A stretch of 64,000 bases of DNA from Rhyacophila brunnea (taxonomy: Eukaryota; Arthropoda; Insecta; Trichoptera; Rhyacophilidae). Within the stretch, counting starts at the first letter, position 1, and each line of letters begins with the position of its first letter. Positions 47,241 to 59,754 of this stretch are shown here, piece by piece. The notes beneath the pieces were generated by a model. That model worked only from the letters and a program-made list of their open reading frames with translations. It did not search any database and was not told the origin of the DNA. The DNA lies in NCBI GenBank assembly GCA_022495005.1, contig JAGYXB010002044.1, forward strand, positions 496,001 to 560,000, given 5' to 3'. The translations under genes were made by a program, and so were the position numbers.

Positions 47241-47490
47241 TCCTCTTCTTCTTCTTCTTCCATCCTGTCACGTCCCAACATTGGGAGCATAGGGCAAGCA
47301 CAAGTTGGCGCCACTTCCCTCGGTCCATCTACTCTTGCGCCTCCCGCCATGTCAGACCTACAGCACGTAGGTCGCTCTTGTAGCACCGCTGCAGGGTGAG
47401 GGAGGGCCGGCCACGGCGACGGAACCCTTGAGGCTGTGCCACAAGGGTTCGAAGTGCTGCACTCTTTGGTGGCATTCGGAATACCTACCT
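47241..47490 (-). pseudogene. LINE 3' end with (GAA)n tail
   Basis: On the minus strand the sequence is GC-rich, reads through VLQERPTCCRSDMAGGARVD and VAPTCACPMLPMLGRDRM, and ends in (GAA)n (the TTCTTCTTC run on the + strand at 47241-47260). This composition and tail resemble RTE-like elements. No polymerase motif is left. Confidence 0.5.
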
Positions 47491-47673
47491 ACCGCTAATT
47501 ATAAAATAAATTATGACATATTTTAAAAAAGCTTTTATGATAGCTCACCTTTCACAAATTCAGTCAGCCGGCTACGTAGGTACTTAACGCACAATGCTGC
47601 GAAAATAATAAAAAAAGCAAATCCATTACAATAGCGAATAAATCATTTCAAAATAATGCTTATCGTATCGATA

Positions 47674-47699
47674 AAGAGAGAGAGAGAGAGAGAGAGAGA
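47674..47699. repeat. (GA)n microsatellite
   Basis: About 13 uninterrupted AG units. Confidence 0.9.
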
Positions 47700-48117
47700 A
47701 ATGAATAAGTACGTTTTCAAAATTGAGATTGTGTTTTAAAAATTTCTGCCCGCAAAAGTAATATTTTACAATAAACCGAGTGATGTCGACATAAATGGAA
47801 AAGTACAATGGCATGACATTGCAATAACGCCCATACCAAACCCAAAGGTGAAATCCTGTTATTTATCATTAGTTATTGTTATTGCCGTGATTAAGTGTTA
47901 GGTATTGTTATCGTAAAATGATTTCTAATAATATTATTGTTTTCAATCCCACGATGTCTTGAATATCTTGAATATGGCGATGAATCTATCAAAATACTTT
48001 GGTATTTTGTTTATCGCCAGACGCAGGTGCAAGGGAGAAGTTTGCCCCCAACATCGCGATTTAAGGAGATTTAATTTTTAACTCTGTTACTTACAAAACT
48101 TATTCGCAATGTAGGTT

Positions 48118-48205
48118 ACGGCCCCCACATCTTGAAACGGCCCCCCTGACTAGGATCTTTATACCTACCGCTATGTTTAAGGGCAGCATAATGCTATAAC
48201 ACTGC
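48118..48205 (-). repeat. Repeat family E fragment next to a hAT end
   Basis: CGGCCCCCACATCTTGAAAC and CCCCCTGACTAGGATCTTTA match 5800-5850. CAGTGTTTCCCAAACGGTGT at 48204 is a hAT-type end, so this is likely a remnant of the same hAT family. Confidence 0.55.
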
Positions 48206-48359
48206 AGTGTTTCCCAAACGGTGTTCATGAGAACCCAACGGTTCGGCGAGGTAACATTAATGGCATTTCGAATATAAATTCTTACATGTAATTGAGTTTC
48301 CACACTTTGCATCATAAATTATGAAGCATTGGTTCCCAATTGTGTTGCGAACCCCTTTT

Positions 48360-49605
48360 GTAGTAACCAGATGACCTGCTACACCCACCAAATAATATAT
48401 AAATATAATAATAATGACTAAAAATAATAGAATAAACCATGATAAAATAGTAATAAAAAAAACTATGGAATCTTTGATACCGACCTACTCCAATTTTAAG
48501 AGGTTTCGGTTTTGGTTTGGGTTTATCAAGGTTTTATAGTTTGGTTCCATTTCCAACTCTGATTAATAGTGTAATGTCTTCTAGTCACTGTATATAATAG
48601 TGCCTTATAGTGAACCACCGCCATCTTTAGATTAATAAAGCCTGAGCATAACTTTTTGCGCAAGCAACGAGTGGTCCACTTTTCAGCTGTCAAAATGAGA
48701 TCCCAGATTGCTTGACATATTGATTCGCCCTTTCTCGTTTCAAATTGAATTATAAAAAGTTCTCAAATCAAATATAGTAACCATCAGAGTTATTAAATAA
48801 TATACATCCCTGTTCATTCATCAGCTGTCGTTCACACAAAAACCGGTGGTAATATCGATTTCCAAAAAATATGTAGCATTGATCTATGGCATTACATTTG
48901 TGGAAGGTGTGTTAATGCTAGTGTATTATTTATCCTGTAACTCAACTATCCAAATCAAACGATTCCCTGTGTGAATTCGACAGACGCGTCAGTATGAGGA
49001 CTCTATAGAATAATGACATGTCATCCATAGACAACAACGGGAGGGGCGGAAAAAGTAAGACCAGTCGTTGTGAATGTATCGGCTTTCTACTTGAGTCGGC
49101 AATGAGTGAACACATTTCTCTGACACACCTACTCGATATAGTCTGGCATAGTTTTTATCACGAAAAACTTTGCTTTGTCAATTAGCTTCTGATACAGGTT
49201 TTATACATAGTCAATAGAGAGGAATCTATTGATTTAATAAGAATTAGATATACTTAAATAAGGAATTGCTTGTTTTTATACAACGAGGAAATGCGTTACA
49301 GCATATGCGCACACAGAAAAATGGTTTGGAGGGTGTCCATTTTTTTTAAAATATCCATAATTTTTTTTTATTGATTTTATAATCAGCGGGAGGGGGCGGG
49401 GTTAATAAAATCAGGTGCTGCTGACTTCCACATTTACTCCGCATACTACTTATAGCTTCTCGGCGCTCCAACCGCTGAAACTTTTTTTATAAACATTCCC
49501 CGTACCCAGACACTCCGAACTTTGAGTCTAGATATAAACACCTGACCTGCAGGTATAACTATGTACACATGCGAGCTGGTGCATTCACAAGTGGTTATCG
49601 AATAC
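48360..49605. other. No recognised gene
   Basis: AT-rich DNA with no supported ends or coding motifs. Confidence 0.4.
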
Positions 49606-49799
49606 AGTCATAATGTTTACGATCGTTAGTGTCTTTTTGTGTCGTCCACGCTGCCTTATATTAAATGAAATATTGCATGTTGAAGATAATTGCAACAATT
49701 TATGACTGCCACGGGCCTTCCAGTGGCCACAGGTCTTACGTGTCGTAGAATGTCGAGAGGAGTGGGGTCAACCCGACAGCCAAGTCATCCTGATCATGA

Positions 49800-50535
49800 T
49801 TCCAGTCATGAGGACGAAGAACAAGAAAGAGTAATATTCCATTTACAGTATATGCTTCTTTGCACTCCGCACTCCGGCTCTAAGATGAAAAAGATACTTA
49901 ATAATATATTCCAAAAATATCTGTCTATTTATTACTACATATGTATTATATTAACACAAGTAAATACTTATCATTTTTTTATTTTGTTTTACGCGAGGTA
50001 ATCAGGCAATGAGACGTATCAGTATAGTAAATAAATAAATAAAATAAAAAAAGCCTTTTTATTTCTTACAAACAAAAGTAAATGGCAGTTAATTGATTAT
50101 ATCTAATGAATATATATATATAACCTATGAATATAACTATTATGTATATATATTATATATATCTATCTCTGACTGTATTATCTACTTATTTTCTAGTTTA
50201 TATAATATTAATTATTATTTTTTATTTTGTATATAATACTATTAGATAATGTTTATAAATTAGACAGTGATATGTAATTAGTTTGTTTGGTTTGTAAGAA
50301 CCCCTCTTCGGGTGAAGGCCTCCTCCAAAGAGTCCCATTGGGCTATTTGTAGCCAATTTGGGCCCACTGGCTTCACCCCATTCGAGATGGTAAGACGACA
50401 TCATCAGTATTATAGTAAAGAGTGCAAAAAATACAAAGTTATAAAACGTATACTCTACGTACCTACATAATTTGTATTTTTCCCGTTTCTGGGGTCGTCT
50501 GCATAAGAAAACCCCTCCTTTGTGTGCGCGCCTGC
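49800..50535 (-). repeat. Repeat family D, copy 2, with LINE-tail insertion
   Basis: Inverted relative to 28948: GAGGCAGGCGCGCACACAAA at the right edge, then CCAGAAACGGGAAAAATACA. About 50280-50400 reads CTCTTCGGGTGAAGGCCTCC, a common LINE 3'-end type, and probably inserted later. (TA)n runs lie at 50110-50165. Confidence 0.4.
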
Positions 50536-50901
50536 CTCGTAGTAAAAATTTAATAATATTAAGAACGATAGAACTTGATAATTTTAATTATAAATGATGA
50601 CAATGTAAGGTGATCTAAGATATTTTTTATTACTGGCGATGACGATCAAAATGATGGAATGACAAATAATAATTTAACAATAGAAATGGTAGATTACGAA
50701 AATTGTATCGATTCTTTATGCATGGATCGTTTGTTGCCAGGTGACAAATTTTACCACGAAAATTGGAATTATTAAGGTAAAGGAATTAAGATGTAATAAT
50801 AAATTACTTAATTCTGTTGTGGTAACTGGGAATGGCATAATGGTCTCTAGTGAATTCGAATACCTATCTACCGAACGTGCAGACAAGGTATTACTCGTGT
50901 C

Positions 50902-51651
50902 TAGGGAATCCAATCCCGAGCCAAAATTCTGATCCCGGGATTTCGGGATTACAATTTGACAATTCCGGGATCCCGGGACTGGTCCCGGGATTGGCATTTT
51001 TTTCCATTGTTCATATGATTTTTTTATATTTACAAATAACATTGATAAAATCGGTCAAAAATAAATCTAGTATAATTTGTACTATTTAAGACTAATTTAT
51101 TGCTAATTTATTGTTAATATTGTATACGTTCAATCTTGGAAATACATAAGTTTGATGGAGTAAATAATATTGTTATATAAATAATAATGTGAATTTAATA
51201 TGAGATTGCTGTTTCTGATAGTGAAGACTTAATGAATGGGTTGGCGAGATTTAAAATAGTAAAGCAAATCATGGTGTACTTATGGCCGTTCCGCTTCATA
51301 AATTAATGTAATTAGTCAGCCAAATACGAAACTGCCGTAAAACGTATGAGATCATGGTGGAATTACTTTGTTAATAGTGCGAAGCATTGGTTTTTTCCAA
51401 TCTTTCTCATTTTTATTAATTTATGTGAAAAAATAAAATGAATTGGCAACTTACACATGGGTATAAATCAAACTTCATTCAAACTCAGTTTATTTCTAAT
51501 GTAGCTATTTGTTATTAAAAGTATTTTTTCTGTTATATTTTCCATAAAAAATGATAAAAAAATCAATCCCGAAAGTTTCAGGATTATGTTTATCAATCCC
51601 GGGATTCATAGGTATCAAAAATAGCTCGGGATCCCGGGATTGGAATCCCTA
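50902..51651. mobile_element. hAT-type MITE, CCCGGGAT family, copy 2, 750 bp
   Basis: The exact 8-bp duplication CTCGTGTC lies at 50894-50901 and 51652-51659. The left end TAGGGAATCCAATCCCGAGC equals the right end of 23489-24118, so orientation is opposite. It is 120 bp longer than that copy because of extra sequence around 51190-51360. Confidence 0.93.
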
Positions 51652-52187
51652 CTCGTGTCAATGGACCACCAAATACTTCGTGGAGTGAAACGTAGTGCAG
51701 AAAGATAATGATATTATATAATCAAAGACATAATCGAATGTAATATTATGTTACCGAATTGGGTTTTGTGAATCAATATTCCGTTTGATAAGAGTTTGAT
51801 GGAGTCTCGAGACTATGTCGTTTTCCTCAAATATTACCAATGTTGATTGCGCGCTGCGTTTACCTTACAAACTGCAATGCATATTAGCCGGCTCTCAGAT
51901 CAAAACTCGTCTCGCCTACAACGTGTCGAATACGTCGATGTGACATTATAGTTATTCACAAAACACACGTTTCCAAATGGAGCTCTGCAGATTGGTGGAA
52001 TGCGACTGTTTCGTTTGAAAAAAACATCTGCTGTTGCAATCGACAAGTTGCATGCATCTCGGGCTCCGAGTCGAAGAAGCAAAATTAATGGAAACTGTAT
52101 TACTCTACGGGGTGTGGTAACAGTTTTGAAGGAGGGTCCGCTTTATTATCTCAGGTCATTAAACCAAGGGACACAAAGCGACCCGAT

Positions 52188-52853
52188 CAAGGCCTGAACA
52201 AAAACGATGCATGAGTGCGAGTGAGAAAGTATTCGGCACCCTTATAATCTCTGCGACACGCGCTCGAGTAAGATAAAAGGTCTACATATTTTTGAGTCAG
52301 TTTCCAAAAGTATCGCTGGCAAATCGTGGTGAATCGCTTCACGTAGCATCGATAATCTGCGGGTTCGTGTTGCTAAATTTGCTATTTTTTGTGTTAAACA
52401 TAAAGTTAGTGGTATATATTTTTAGTTAATTAAGTAGGAAAGGTGGTTCTGCGTGTTGTATTAAAATATGGTAGCCGTACTGATAAGCAAGAAGATGGTA
52501 TTACGTTTCATAGGTAATTTGATACATGTTCGTGACAATTTATTTGTATATTATTATTTATTTTAATATCAGTGACCTAGTGTTTCTTTAAAATAACTTA
52601 AATTATGGACATCTTTACCTAATGGTTGCATTTTGACCGCTTAAAAATACTATATAACGTAAAAAAATAGAAAATTATATTTTAATTCTGAGCGTCTAGT
52701 GCGAGCACTTTGGGCGAGCACTAGCGAAATGGTCTATGGTCTCGAACATTTGTAGGCTAATGCGTTCGTTCGCTCGCCCACAAACCAAACGCACGGCACG
52801 TAGTTTCATTTAGCAATGCAACGGGTGGCGTCTAGATGTATCTATAGTCTATG
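52188..52853 (+). mobile_element. P-element-like non-autonomous transposon, copy 2
   Basis: The exact 8-bp duplication GACCCGAT lies at 52180-52187 and 52854-52861. It starts CAAGGCCTGAACAAAAACGA, ends GTATCTATAGTCTATG, and is collinear with 20349-20999. The THAP exon here (from 52446) has lost its ATG (GTG) and the first zinc-binding Cys (TGT to CGT), and its donor is GTAATT. Confidence 0.82.
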
Positions 52854-53119
52854 GACCCGATTGTCTGCAAATATTGAATAGCTATTATTATATTCACGTA
52901 ACAAACTTTAATCTATATTGTAATACGGACGGAACTATACAAAATATCATATTCTTTAACATGTATTTATCAAAGTTTATTCCATATTTTTCTACATCCG
53001 AGATACAGGTACCCTGCTATTGTAGGTACCTACCCGATATGGTAAGCCAGTTCTCATTGATTTTGTGTTTCCTGAAAATAACATTAAGTTTATCCCATAG
53101 GTATTACTCTATAGTCTAT

Positions 53120-53330
53120 ATAGTCTATCTATATCCATGTCTGATCCTAATAACATCATAATATGGACCTCCACAGAGTGGATGTTTGTATTCTTAACAG
53201 ATTTTTGTTTTTACGGTAAATGAATGTTAGCTAGCCACTTGCTCGACCCAGGATTTGAACCTGTTATCCACAACATTATAAGCCGACGCACAAGCCGCTC
53301 GGCGCTCTATAAGTAGGTAGTCGAGATTTA
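53120..53330 (-). mobile_element. tRNA-derived SINE (family S2)
   Basis: The minus strand begins near 53315 with AGAGCGCCGAGCGGCTTGTG (A-box-like, Leu/Ser-type D arm) and a B box GGTTCAAATCCTGGGTC. The body follows with AAACAAAAATCTGTTAAGAA and GTCCATATTATGATGTTATT. It shares head and body with the split copy at 23360-24235. Confidence 0.7.
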
Positions 53331-53617
53331 AACCTCGCCCAGAAAGCGGCCAATTTCCTATTATGTTTGTGTTCAATGATTCCAGTGAAGGCATTGTGTG
53401 CTGCTGAACGCTGAGAAAATTGTGGAATTGAGTCATCGAAAAAGTTACATGACGAACAAATCACCTGGGTCACGATACTAACAAGGTCCTGACTCCTGAG
53501 GAAATAAAAAATTGAACTGTTTGAAGTTATACTTCTGGCGCGTTTGGGAAATCAGATCAGAGTGTATTTTTGGCGTGTGACATGTAACACACAATTTATT
53601 TTTTCACACGAAAAAAA

Positions 53618-53700
53618 TGACGCACTCGATTGGATTCGAACCACCGATTGTTCCGTTATCAGCCGAACGCACTACCTTTACGCCATAATATGATACTGCA
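53618..53700 (-). repeat. tRNA-like sequence, Ile(GAU)-like
   Basis: The minus strand shows TATGGCGTAAAGGTAGTGCG (A box), CGGCTGATAACGG (anticodon arm as in tRNA-Ile with GAU), and GGTGGTTCGAATCCAATCG (B box), then a T run. The acceptor ends do not pair, so it is a SINE head or tRNA pseudogene. Confidence 0.6.
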
Positions 53701-54689
53701 ATCGTGACGATTATACAATATAATATTATAGTTTAGAATTGTTCCGTTGCCTAGGTAGCGAATTTATTATTGTCGGCCATTTGCAATTCCTTACGTAAAC
53801 AAACGATTAAACTTCAGAGTGACAGTTGGTACTTTAAAAATAAAAACAACGAGAAACCATTATATAATTTAGTAATATAAGTTAAAGTGTATAGAAATAA
53901 AGAACCGGCGTTCCAATAAGCGGTCCTTTTTCTTGAGTGTGTAATTTAATTAAGAGCTAGTCAAAAAATCTAGTTTATCACAAGTTTTCTTTTTGTTTTG
54001 TTATGCCAAAGAATTACAACTTCTAACGCGCGTACATAAGTACACACATTGATTTTTTTCTTTTAGTAACCAAAAATAATGGATCTTCGACAAACTACAA
54101 ATGTTATTGCTAAAGATGCCTTGTAAGAATTAATATCGTTATCAATAGGTAGTTACTTGCATGTTTTGTTACTACGTAGTTTATGTTAGAATAAACACTA
54201 TCTGCTTGTTTGAAACATCTTGTTAATCAGTAGCTATGCAGGTATATAATTATTTGCATTCTTTTGTCTTCCTCTGGCTTCCTAACCAACATTTTCCAGT
54301 CACACTGACGCCCGAAGGCTATCGCAAAAAGTCCACGGCAATGCATCAATATATCTTTTTTTATTATTTCCACACGAACCAATAAAAAAATCGACAAATC
54401 GCAGGCAATATTATCACGACTGTAGTGCGTGAAATTTTTTGTTACGAAAAGTATTTTTTTTTCTGTTACAAATCTACGAAAATTGTGTCAAATTTAATTG
54501 CACCAGCACACCGTGACAGCCTTAAAATTATTGTTAGTGAAAACCTCTGATGTGGAAAAGTAACAATTAAGATTTTTTCTATTATGTATACTACAAGCCG
54601 ACAAGCGTAACGTTGGAATTTAAAAATAGTTTATTTCATTCTTAAAAATAATATTAGTTTATTTGACGGATCTATTCCTCTGTACGACA

Positions 54690-55515
54690 CCGGCATCATC
54701 ATCATCGTCAGCAGAGTCGATCCACCACACTAATGTCTCCCCTAGTTTTTTCCACTCTTCTCGGATCCTAGTTCTTCGCTGACACGTACACACCGAACTT
54801 AATGAGTTCAACTATCTAGCAGGTTTTAGATCGTCACTGTTCTGGCAGAAGACATTAATTCAAAAAAATGACGTATTGAGTTAGTTCTACTAAAATGTTC
54901 CTTATTTCAAACTTTACCGTCTGGCAAACCTTCTTAATAAATAAACAGTCTTTATTTTAAAGTCATCCTTTTCACGATTACTTAATAAACTCACATGATA
55001 GACCATTTCAAACATTTTAACAACTTCAAAGTCAAATTACTCAAAACGAGTATTCTCCAGTTAGTGTGTTCTGCCAGAACAGAGACGAGATACCACTATT
55101 ATGACGGCATAATATGTCCAGCAGCCTCCTTATCAATTGGTTTATTTTGTAGTCTTTTCGCGTTATGCCCCCTTTCCATGCTACGTTGCTTTACTCCTCG
55201 TTGGAATCCTCTTTCATTAACGTTCCATATTTCACAAGCACTGGTAGCACACTGGTTGAACACTTTACGCAGTGTGATATCACTTTTGATTTTTGCTATT
55301 ACTATTCATATGCTCAAATGCCAGTTTGATCCATTGGGAGATCTAGATCAATTGACAGTTGTTGTACAAGATATACGTAGTTGTTGACTCGCTCGATTTC
55401 CATTAATGAAGATTGCGTTTGGTTCAGCAAAGCAGTTTATCATTACTTTTGTCTTCGAGACATTTATATTTAAACCTACTTTATGGCTTTCATTTTCATG
55501 CTCCTGTATCCTTCT
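54690..55515 (-). pseudogene. RTE-type LINE fragment, badly decayed
   Basis: On the minus strand, from 55515 downwards, KVGLNINVSKTKVMINCF is the block just after the catalytic site of RTE-like polymerases (usually GLKMN-x-SKTKVM). It is followed by RVFNQCATSA and RSMERGHN, then a diverged gap. Near the end comes EEWKKLGETLV-WWIDSADD with a TGA-repeat tail at 54695-54708. Multiple stops and gaps make it clearly dead. It is the same family as 16381-16848. Confidence 0.75.
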
Positions 55516-55729
55516 ATATTGTTATTATTATTAAGCCTTATTTAGCTGTAAATTTAGAAACTGTTATTATATTTATTACACGTTCGCTTCAACCGTGTGG
55601 TATAATAATAATTTATATAACATACATTACATTTGGATACACAAAAACGCGTTGATGTTTGTTTGAGCTATAAAAATCTCAAGATTAAGTGTTTATTGAT
55701 AATTTTAAGCCTTCGTGTTCGACCATCAT

Positions 55730-55830
55730 AAAGTGGAAATTGCCAAAAAACGTAACGATACCCTACTTCTATAAGGAAACAACTCAAAATCAATGTATTT
55801 ATTGTTTTATTTAGTTCAAATGAACATAGC
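55730..55830 (+). repeat. Relic of the 35033-35392 TIR family
   Basis: AACGATACCCTACTTCTATA then AAGGAAACAACTCAAAATCA matches that element's left end, and GCAATGCACAATGAAAT its middle. Confidence 0.45.
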
Positions 55831-55889
55831 AATGCACAATGAAATCTAATAATCAACCTAGATATTTCCATTTATAATTGTATTAAAGA

Positions 55890-55925
55890 TTAACCCTAGA
55901 AAGGGTTATTTGATTTTACGACCCG
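55890..55925. repeat. Single piggyBac-like end
   Basis: TTAACCCTAGAAAGGGTTAT resembles piggyBac ends (TTAACCCTAGAAAGATA type). No partner end was found downstream. Confidence 0.4.
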
Positions 55926-56555
55926 CTGAAGAAATTTTTGATTTTTTTTAAATCAAATTATAAAGAAAATACCTTCATACATAGAATTATTAACTACGTA
56001 TAGCTAATTAATTACAACATTATTATACCTTGCGAGCTAGGCATGCTCTAAGATTATAGTGATCAGCTCTGCAGCGATTAATTTTTACAATTTTATTGGT
56101 TCTCTATCAAGCCATTTTATATTTTATTAGCGCGCCAGGGTTTGGTTTTACTATTGAAAATACTTTACATTAGTCATTTATTTTTATGAGTGAACTGACC
56201 ATATGATTTATCTGAATGTCCTGTACCCACAAAACATTTGTCAGTTTAAATGTGGACAGGTAGTACCTATAGTTAATTATTGATCCATCAGTTAACTGGT
56301 TGAATCAACGGAACGTGATTAATTATTATTATTGCCTTTAACAATTCTCGAAATCTTTCGAACAGCTGATTGGTCAGGTTTTTCTAATACCTCTTAATTA
56401 CCTATCTAGTTACGTATCTACTTTTTGATTGGATCGATTACGTTTTTTTGAACGAACTATTTTATTTCTTATTTGACGTTTGTCATTGTATTTTTTGTTT
56501 TAATGAAAAGTGACAGCTAGCAATAAAAATGTGACAGATTTTTTACTAGTAAGCA
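55926..56555. other. No recognised gene
   Basis: AT-rich. GCAGGTGCGTACACAAGGGG at 56556 resembles the family D end. Confidence 0.35.
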
Positions 56556-56879
56556 GGTGCGTACACAAGGGGGCAGTGGCGAGGGGTGGAGGTAGGTTGT
56601 TAAGATCGGACATAAATAGTGCACACTAAACTTTGTCAGTCATACTTATTTGTTTTTATTGAACTAAGAATTTATTTATTTTTGACGTAAAACATCTTAC
56701 ATTTCGAAACACTTATGGGGGGGGGGTTAATTTGGCGCTCATGGTATCCGACTTTTGCTTAACCCATAATCCATGTCCGTTGACAGTGCTCGCTAGAACA
56801 GTGACGATCAACGGAAATCATGAAAACTGACAAAATGGCGATCATGTTAAAAAAATTCAAACATTCTTCTATTTCTTTC

Positions 56880-57050
56880 ATAACACTACAACACGCTATT
56901 AGGTCCAATGACAGTAGTGAAATAATAAAGATAAGTGAAACGATTACATAAATACCCCGGCATTGAGAAAACTACATAATATATTGTGAGCTCAGGCAAT
57001 CGAACCCGGAGCCCCGGCTGAGTACCCAGTGCCTTACGCACTGTCACAAC
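56880..57050 (-). repeat. SINE S1 copy
   Basis: The minus strand carries GCGTAAGGCACTGGGTACTC, GGGGCTCCGGGTTCGATTGC (B box), TTTTCTCAATGCCGGGGTAT and TGTCATTGGACCTAATAGCG. Head and body are both diverged. Confidence 0.75.
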
Positions 57051-57145
57051 ATTGTGAACAACTCAACATACATGACTACATATTTAGAAATCTCGATTAC
57101 CTCTATTGAAATACACTGCAATGACAGTTTCACGATGCCAAGACA

Positions 57146-57345
57146 AGATGCGGTTCTCGTAGAGCAGTGTGTAAGGCGCTGGTGTTTCATCCGGGAGTTA
57201 TGGGTTCTATTACCGGTGAGGTCCCACAATATATTTATGTGATTTTCTCAAAGCCTGGGTGTTTGTGATTGTTTCACTTTTATTACTAAATCCACAACTG
57301 TTTCACTGCACTACTGTCATTGGGCCTCTTGGTCTGTTGTAGTGT
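57146..57345 (+). repeat. SINE S1 copy, long form
   Basis: It starts GTTCTCGTAGAGCAGTGTGT and has AAGGCGCTGGTGTTTCATCC, B box GGGTTCTATTACCGG, core TCTCAAAGCCTGGGTGTTTG, and a distal part with CACTACTGTCATTGGGCCTC. A (TA)n tail follows. No exact TSD was seen. Confidence 0.8.
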
Positions 57346-57539
57346 TATAAATAATATATATATATATAAAAAAAAAACTGACAGCCGTACAAAAGCAAGA
57401 AAACTACCAGAAAAGGAAGAACATGCAGATGATGGTTTATATAGGCCGTTCTCTATTACAGCCAATTTCTTTATTAAATAAATATATTAACATATTTTAA
57501 CATCCGAAAAAAGAACGTCAACATTTAACTTGTTGGCGT

Positions 57540-58035
57540 GGCGTTTTACGTATTTTTTTCATTATATAATTTAGAAAAACACTTTCTGAGAGAGTATGTT
57601 ATCACCAATAGAAAAAATCTTTTTTGAAAAAAGTAAGCCACCCGGCCGGGAATCGAACCCTGCATCTCCTACGGGTAAACGCCCCAACCGGCGCATTTTA
57701 TCCAATATGCTACGGTGTGACATACTAATAGCGACAAATGTAAACTATTGGTCATTTGAATACCTACTCATTAGCGTTCTTCGAAATCAAGCTACTTTGG
57801 CAATCGGTTTTTGTTTCTTTAATCAAAGTAGGTAACTATTTTACTATTACTCTAGATTACTAACCGACGTCGTGGAATTTCTCCAATATTTTTTTAGAAG
57901 TAACTACTTGCACTTGCTAATAATTTTATAATTAACTATTTTTTTTATTCAAACGAATAATTCACAAGATTTTAAGAATATATCATTCTGATTGTTGAAC
58001 ATTATATAATTTAGAAAAACACTTTATGAGAGTTT
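57540..58035 (-). repeat. Second palindromic element with tRNA-like sequence, decayed
   Basis: CAATAGAAAAAATCTTTTTT and GAAAAAAGTAA abut a tRNA-like segment on the minus strand (57637-57721). Beyond it ATACTAATAGCGACAAAT and CTATTGGTCATTTG are decayed forms of the spacer and arm at 4792 and 4884. CGAATAATTCACAAGATTTT at 57954 matches 4677-4697. ATTATATAATTTAGAAAAAC occurs twice (57562 and 58002). Confidence 0.65.
57637..57721 (-). tRNA. tRNA-like sequence (85 nt), relic
   Basis: The minus strand begins GTCACACCGTAGCATATTGG and ends CGATTCCCGGCCGGGTGGC. The termini pair with one mismatch. The A box (TAGCATATTGGATAAAATGC) and B box (GGGTTCGATTCCC) are good. The anticodon arm is irregular. It is homologous to 4811-4883 and not expected to decode. 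Confidence 0.4.
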
Positions 58036-59000
58036 AATAAACACTTTACCCGAAAAGGGCATTTTTTAAATGTGAATTAAATTTGGAGTACCTACCTACA
58101 CAGTCGTACGTTGTTATTTTACAAATATATATATTCTATATATTAATTAAATGTAGTAAGGTTGGAAAATAGTAGACATATTATTTTTACTAGTAAATTT
58201 TATATAAAGTGTTAGTTTTATTAATTTTCTCTCAATACCATATTTTCTAATAGGTACCGGATCAGGCGGATGGCTAACAAACATCCGTAGAAAAATATTA
58301 ATACAATCGTCACTGGTGACAGCGGCCCGTATTCTCTACTTATGAGCAAAGATATTAATATACTTTTTTTCTTACATTATACAACGTATTACAAACCTTG
58401 ATCTATCAATAATTTGACACGTTTGAAAAATTAGCTATGAGGTCATATTATAATCACCTGCTACTTATCTATACATCTTACCTTACTAATAAAATAATTA
58501 AATTTTATTACTTCAAAACGATTCATATAAAAAATAATTATAGCTAGACATTATGTCTACCTATGACCAATTAATTTTAAACTATATACAGATCAATAAA
58601 CAGCAAATAAAAAAACGCACTAATTCGTATGAAAAAAATGTTTTTTTAAATTATTTTTTCAAGGTTTTGGACAATAAAGGGGCCATAGTGGATATTTTTG
58701 TGGCATTGAGTGATTGAAATCAGATAATGTATATCAACACTTTTATTTTAATAATTATATATATTTTTAATAAAAACAATATAACCCTAATTCAAAAAAA
58801 TATATAAGCAATTAGTTTTGCTGCTGCTGGAGGTTACGATTATTCGGATTTTCTTAATACATATTTGTGTATGAGAAAAAGATTTACCTATGACCAATAT
58901 ATACAAATGTATATGTATCTACGTCTGTTATCTATGCCTATGACCATAGATTTTAAATAAAATATGACTTTTCTTCTTTTATATAATGAAGCATTCGTTG
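58036..59000. other. No recognised gene
   Basis: Very AT-rich with poly-A/T runs. Nothing is supported. Confidence 0.4.
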
Positions 59001-59004
59001 CTAA

Positions 59005-59085
59005 AGGAGCGCTAGCAACTAAATTGTTATAGGTACACCCACGTTGCTATGAAAATCAATATGAAATGTCAAAATGACATTTCAG
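59005..59085 (-). repeat. Repeat A fragment
   Basis: GCTAGCAACTAAATTGTTAT and ATCAATATGAAATGTCAAAA match the middle of family A on the minus strand. Confidence 0.55.
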
Positions 59086-59268
59086 TTTTTTGATGAAAAT
59101 TGGTGGCATGTCCTAACTTAGATTTACAGATGCCAATTATATACTAGCATTTTTTATTTAAACAATATATAAAACGATATTTAACATTTTTACTATTTTA
59201 TTTAACATTAAGATATAAATGTAATTAAAGTTCAACAAAATACGAATGCGAAATAAATTAATAAGGAA

Positions 59269-59754
59269 ATAATTACAAGGTAAAAAGAACTTTTTATATA
59301 CCACGTTTTTAAATTTTCTGTTGAATCATAAAATTTGACAATTCTATGTATTAATAAATACTTTTTTTTTGTACTTGATAGAAATACTGAATAAATATAG
59401 AATACTGAAATGTCATTTTGACATTTCATATTGATTTCCATAGTAACGCACGTATATATTAATAATTTAGTTGCTAGGACCCCTTAGCAACCAATAATAG
59501 TGTTTTACTTTTTACGAATTTTTTCCGAAATAATTTTCCATACAAAACAGAATTATCTGAAAATGAATTCAATTCTGCTTAAAGATGGCTAAAAGTATTA
59601 AAAGAATGCATTGTCGTCGTGTTCTGATATATCCTAAATCTAAATCAAATGTCTAGCTAGTCAGGAAGTTAGTTAAAAATCGCTTGCAAGATTTGTACCG
59701 GACAAAGAACCACCGGACAAATAAGAATACGAGCTAAGAACAACTTTGTAAAAT
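59269..59754 (+). repeat. Repeat A copy A5
   Basis: It starts AATTACAAGGTAAAAAGAAC and ends GAATACGAGCTAAGAACAAC then TTTGTAAAAT. All central blocks are present. A stray right-end piece (GAATACGAGCTAATAAAAAC) recurs at about 60053-60082. Confidence 0.75.

Noticed and set aside
50902..51089. Overlapping frames on both strands near 50716-51089
   Set aside because: They run through repeated CCCGGGAT units of the hAT end; no coding signal.
53618..53700. Real tRNA-Ile gene
   Set aside because: A box, B box and GAU loop are visible but the acceptor arm does not pair; treated as a SINE head or pseudogene.
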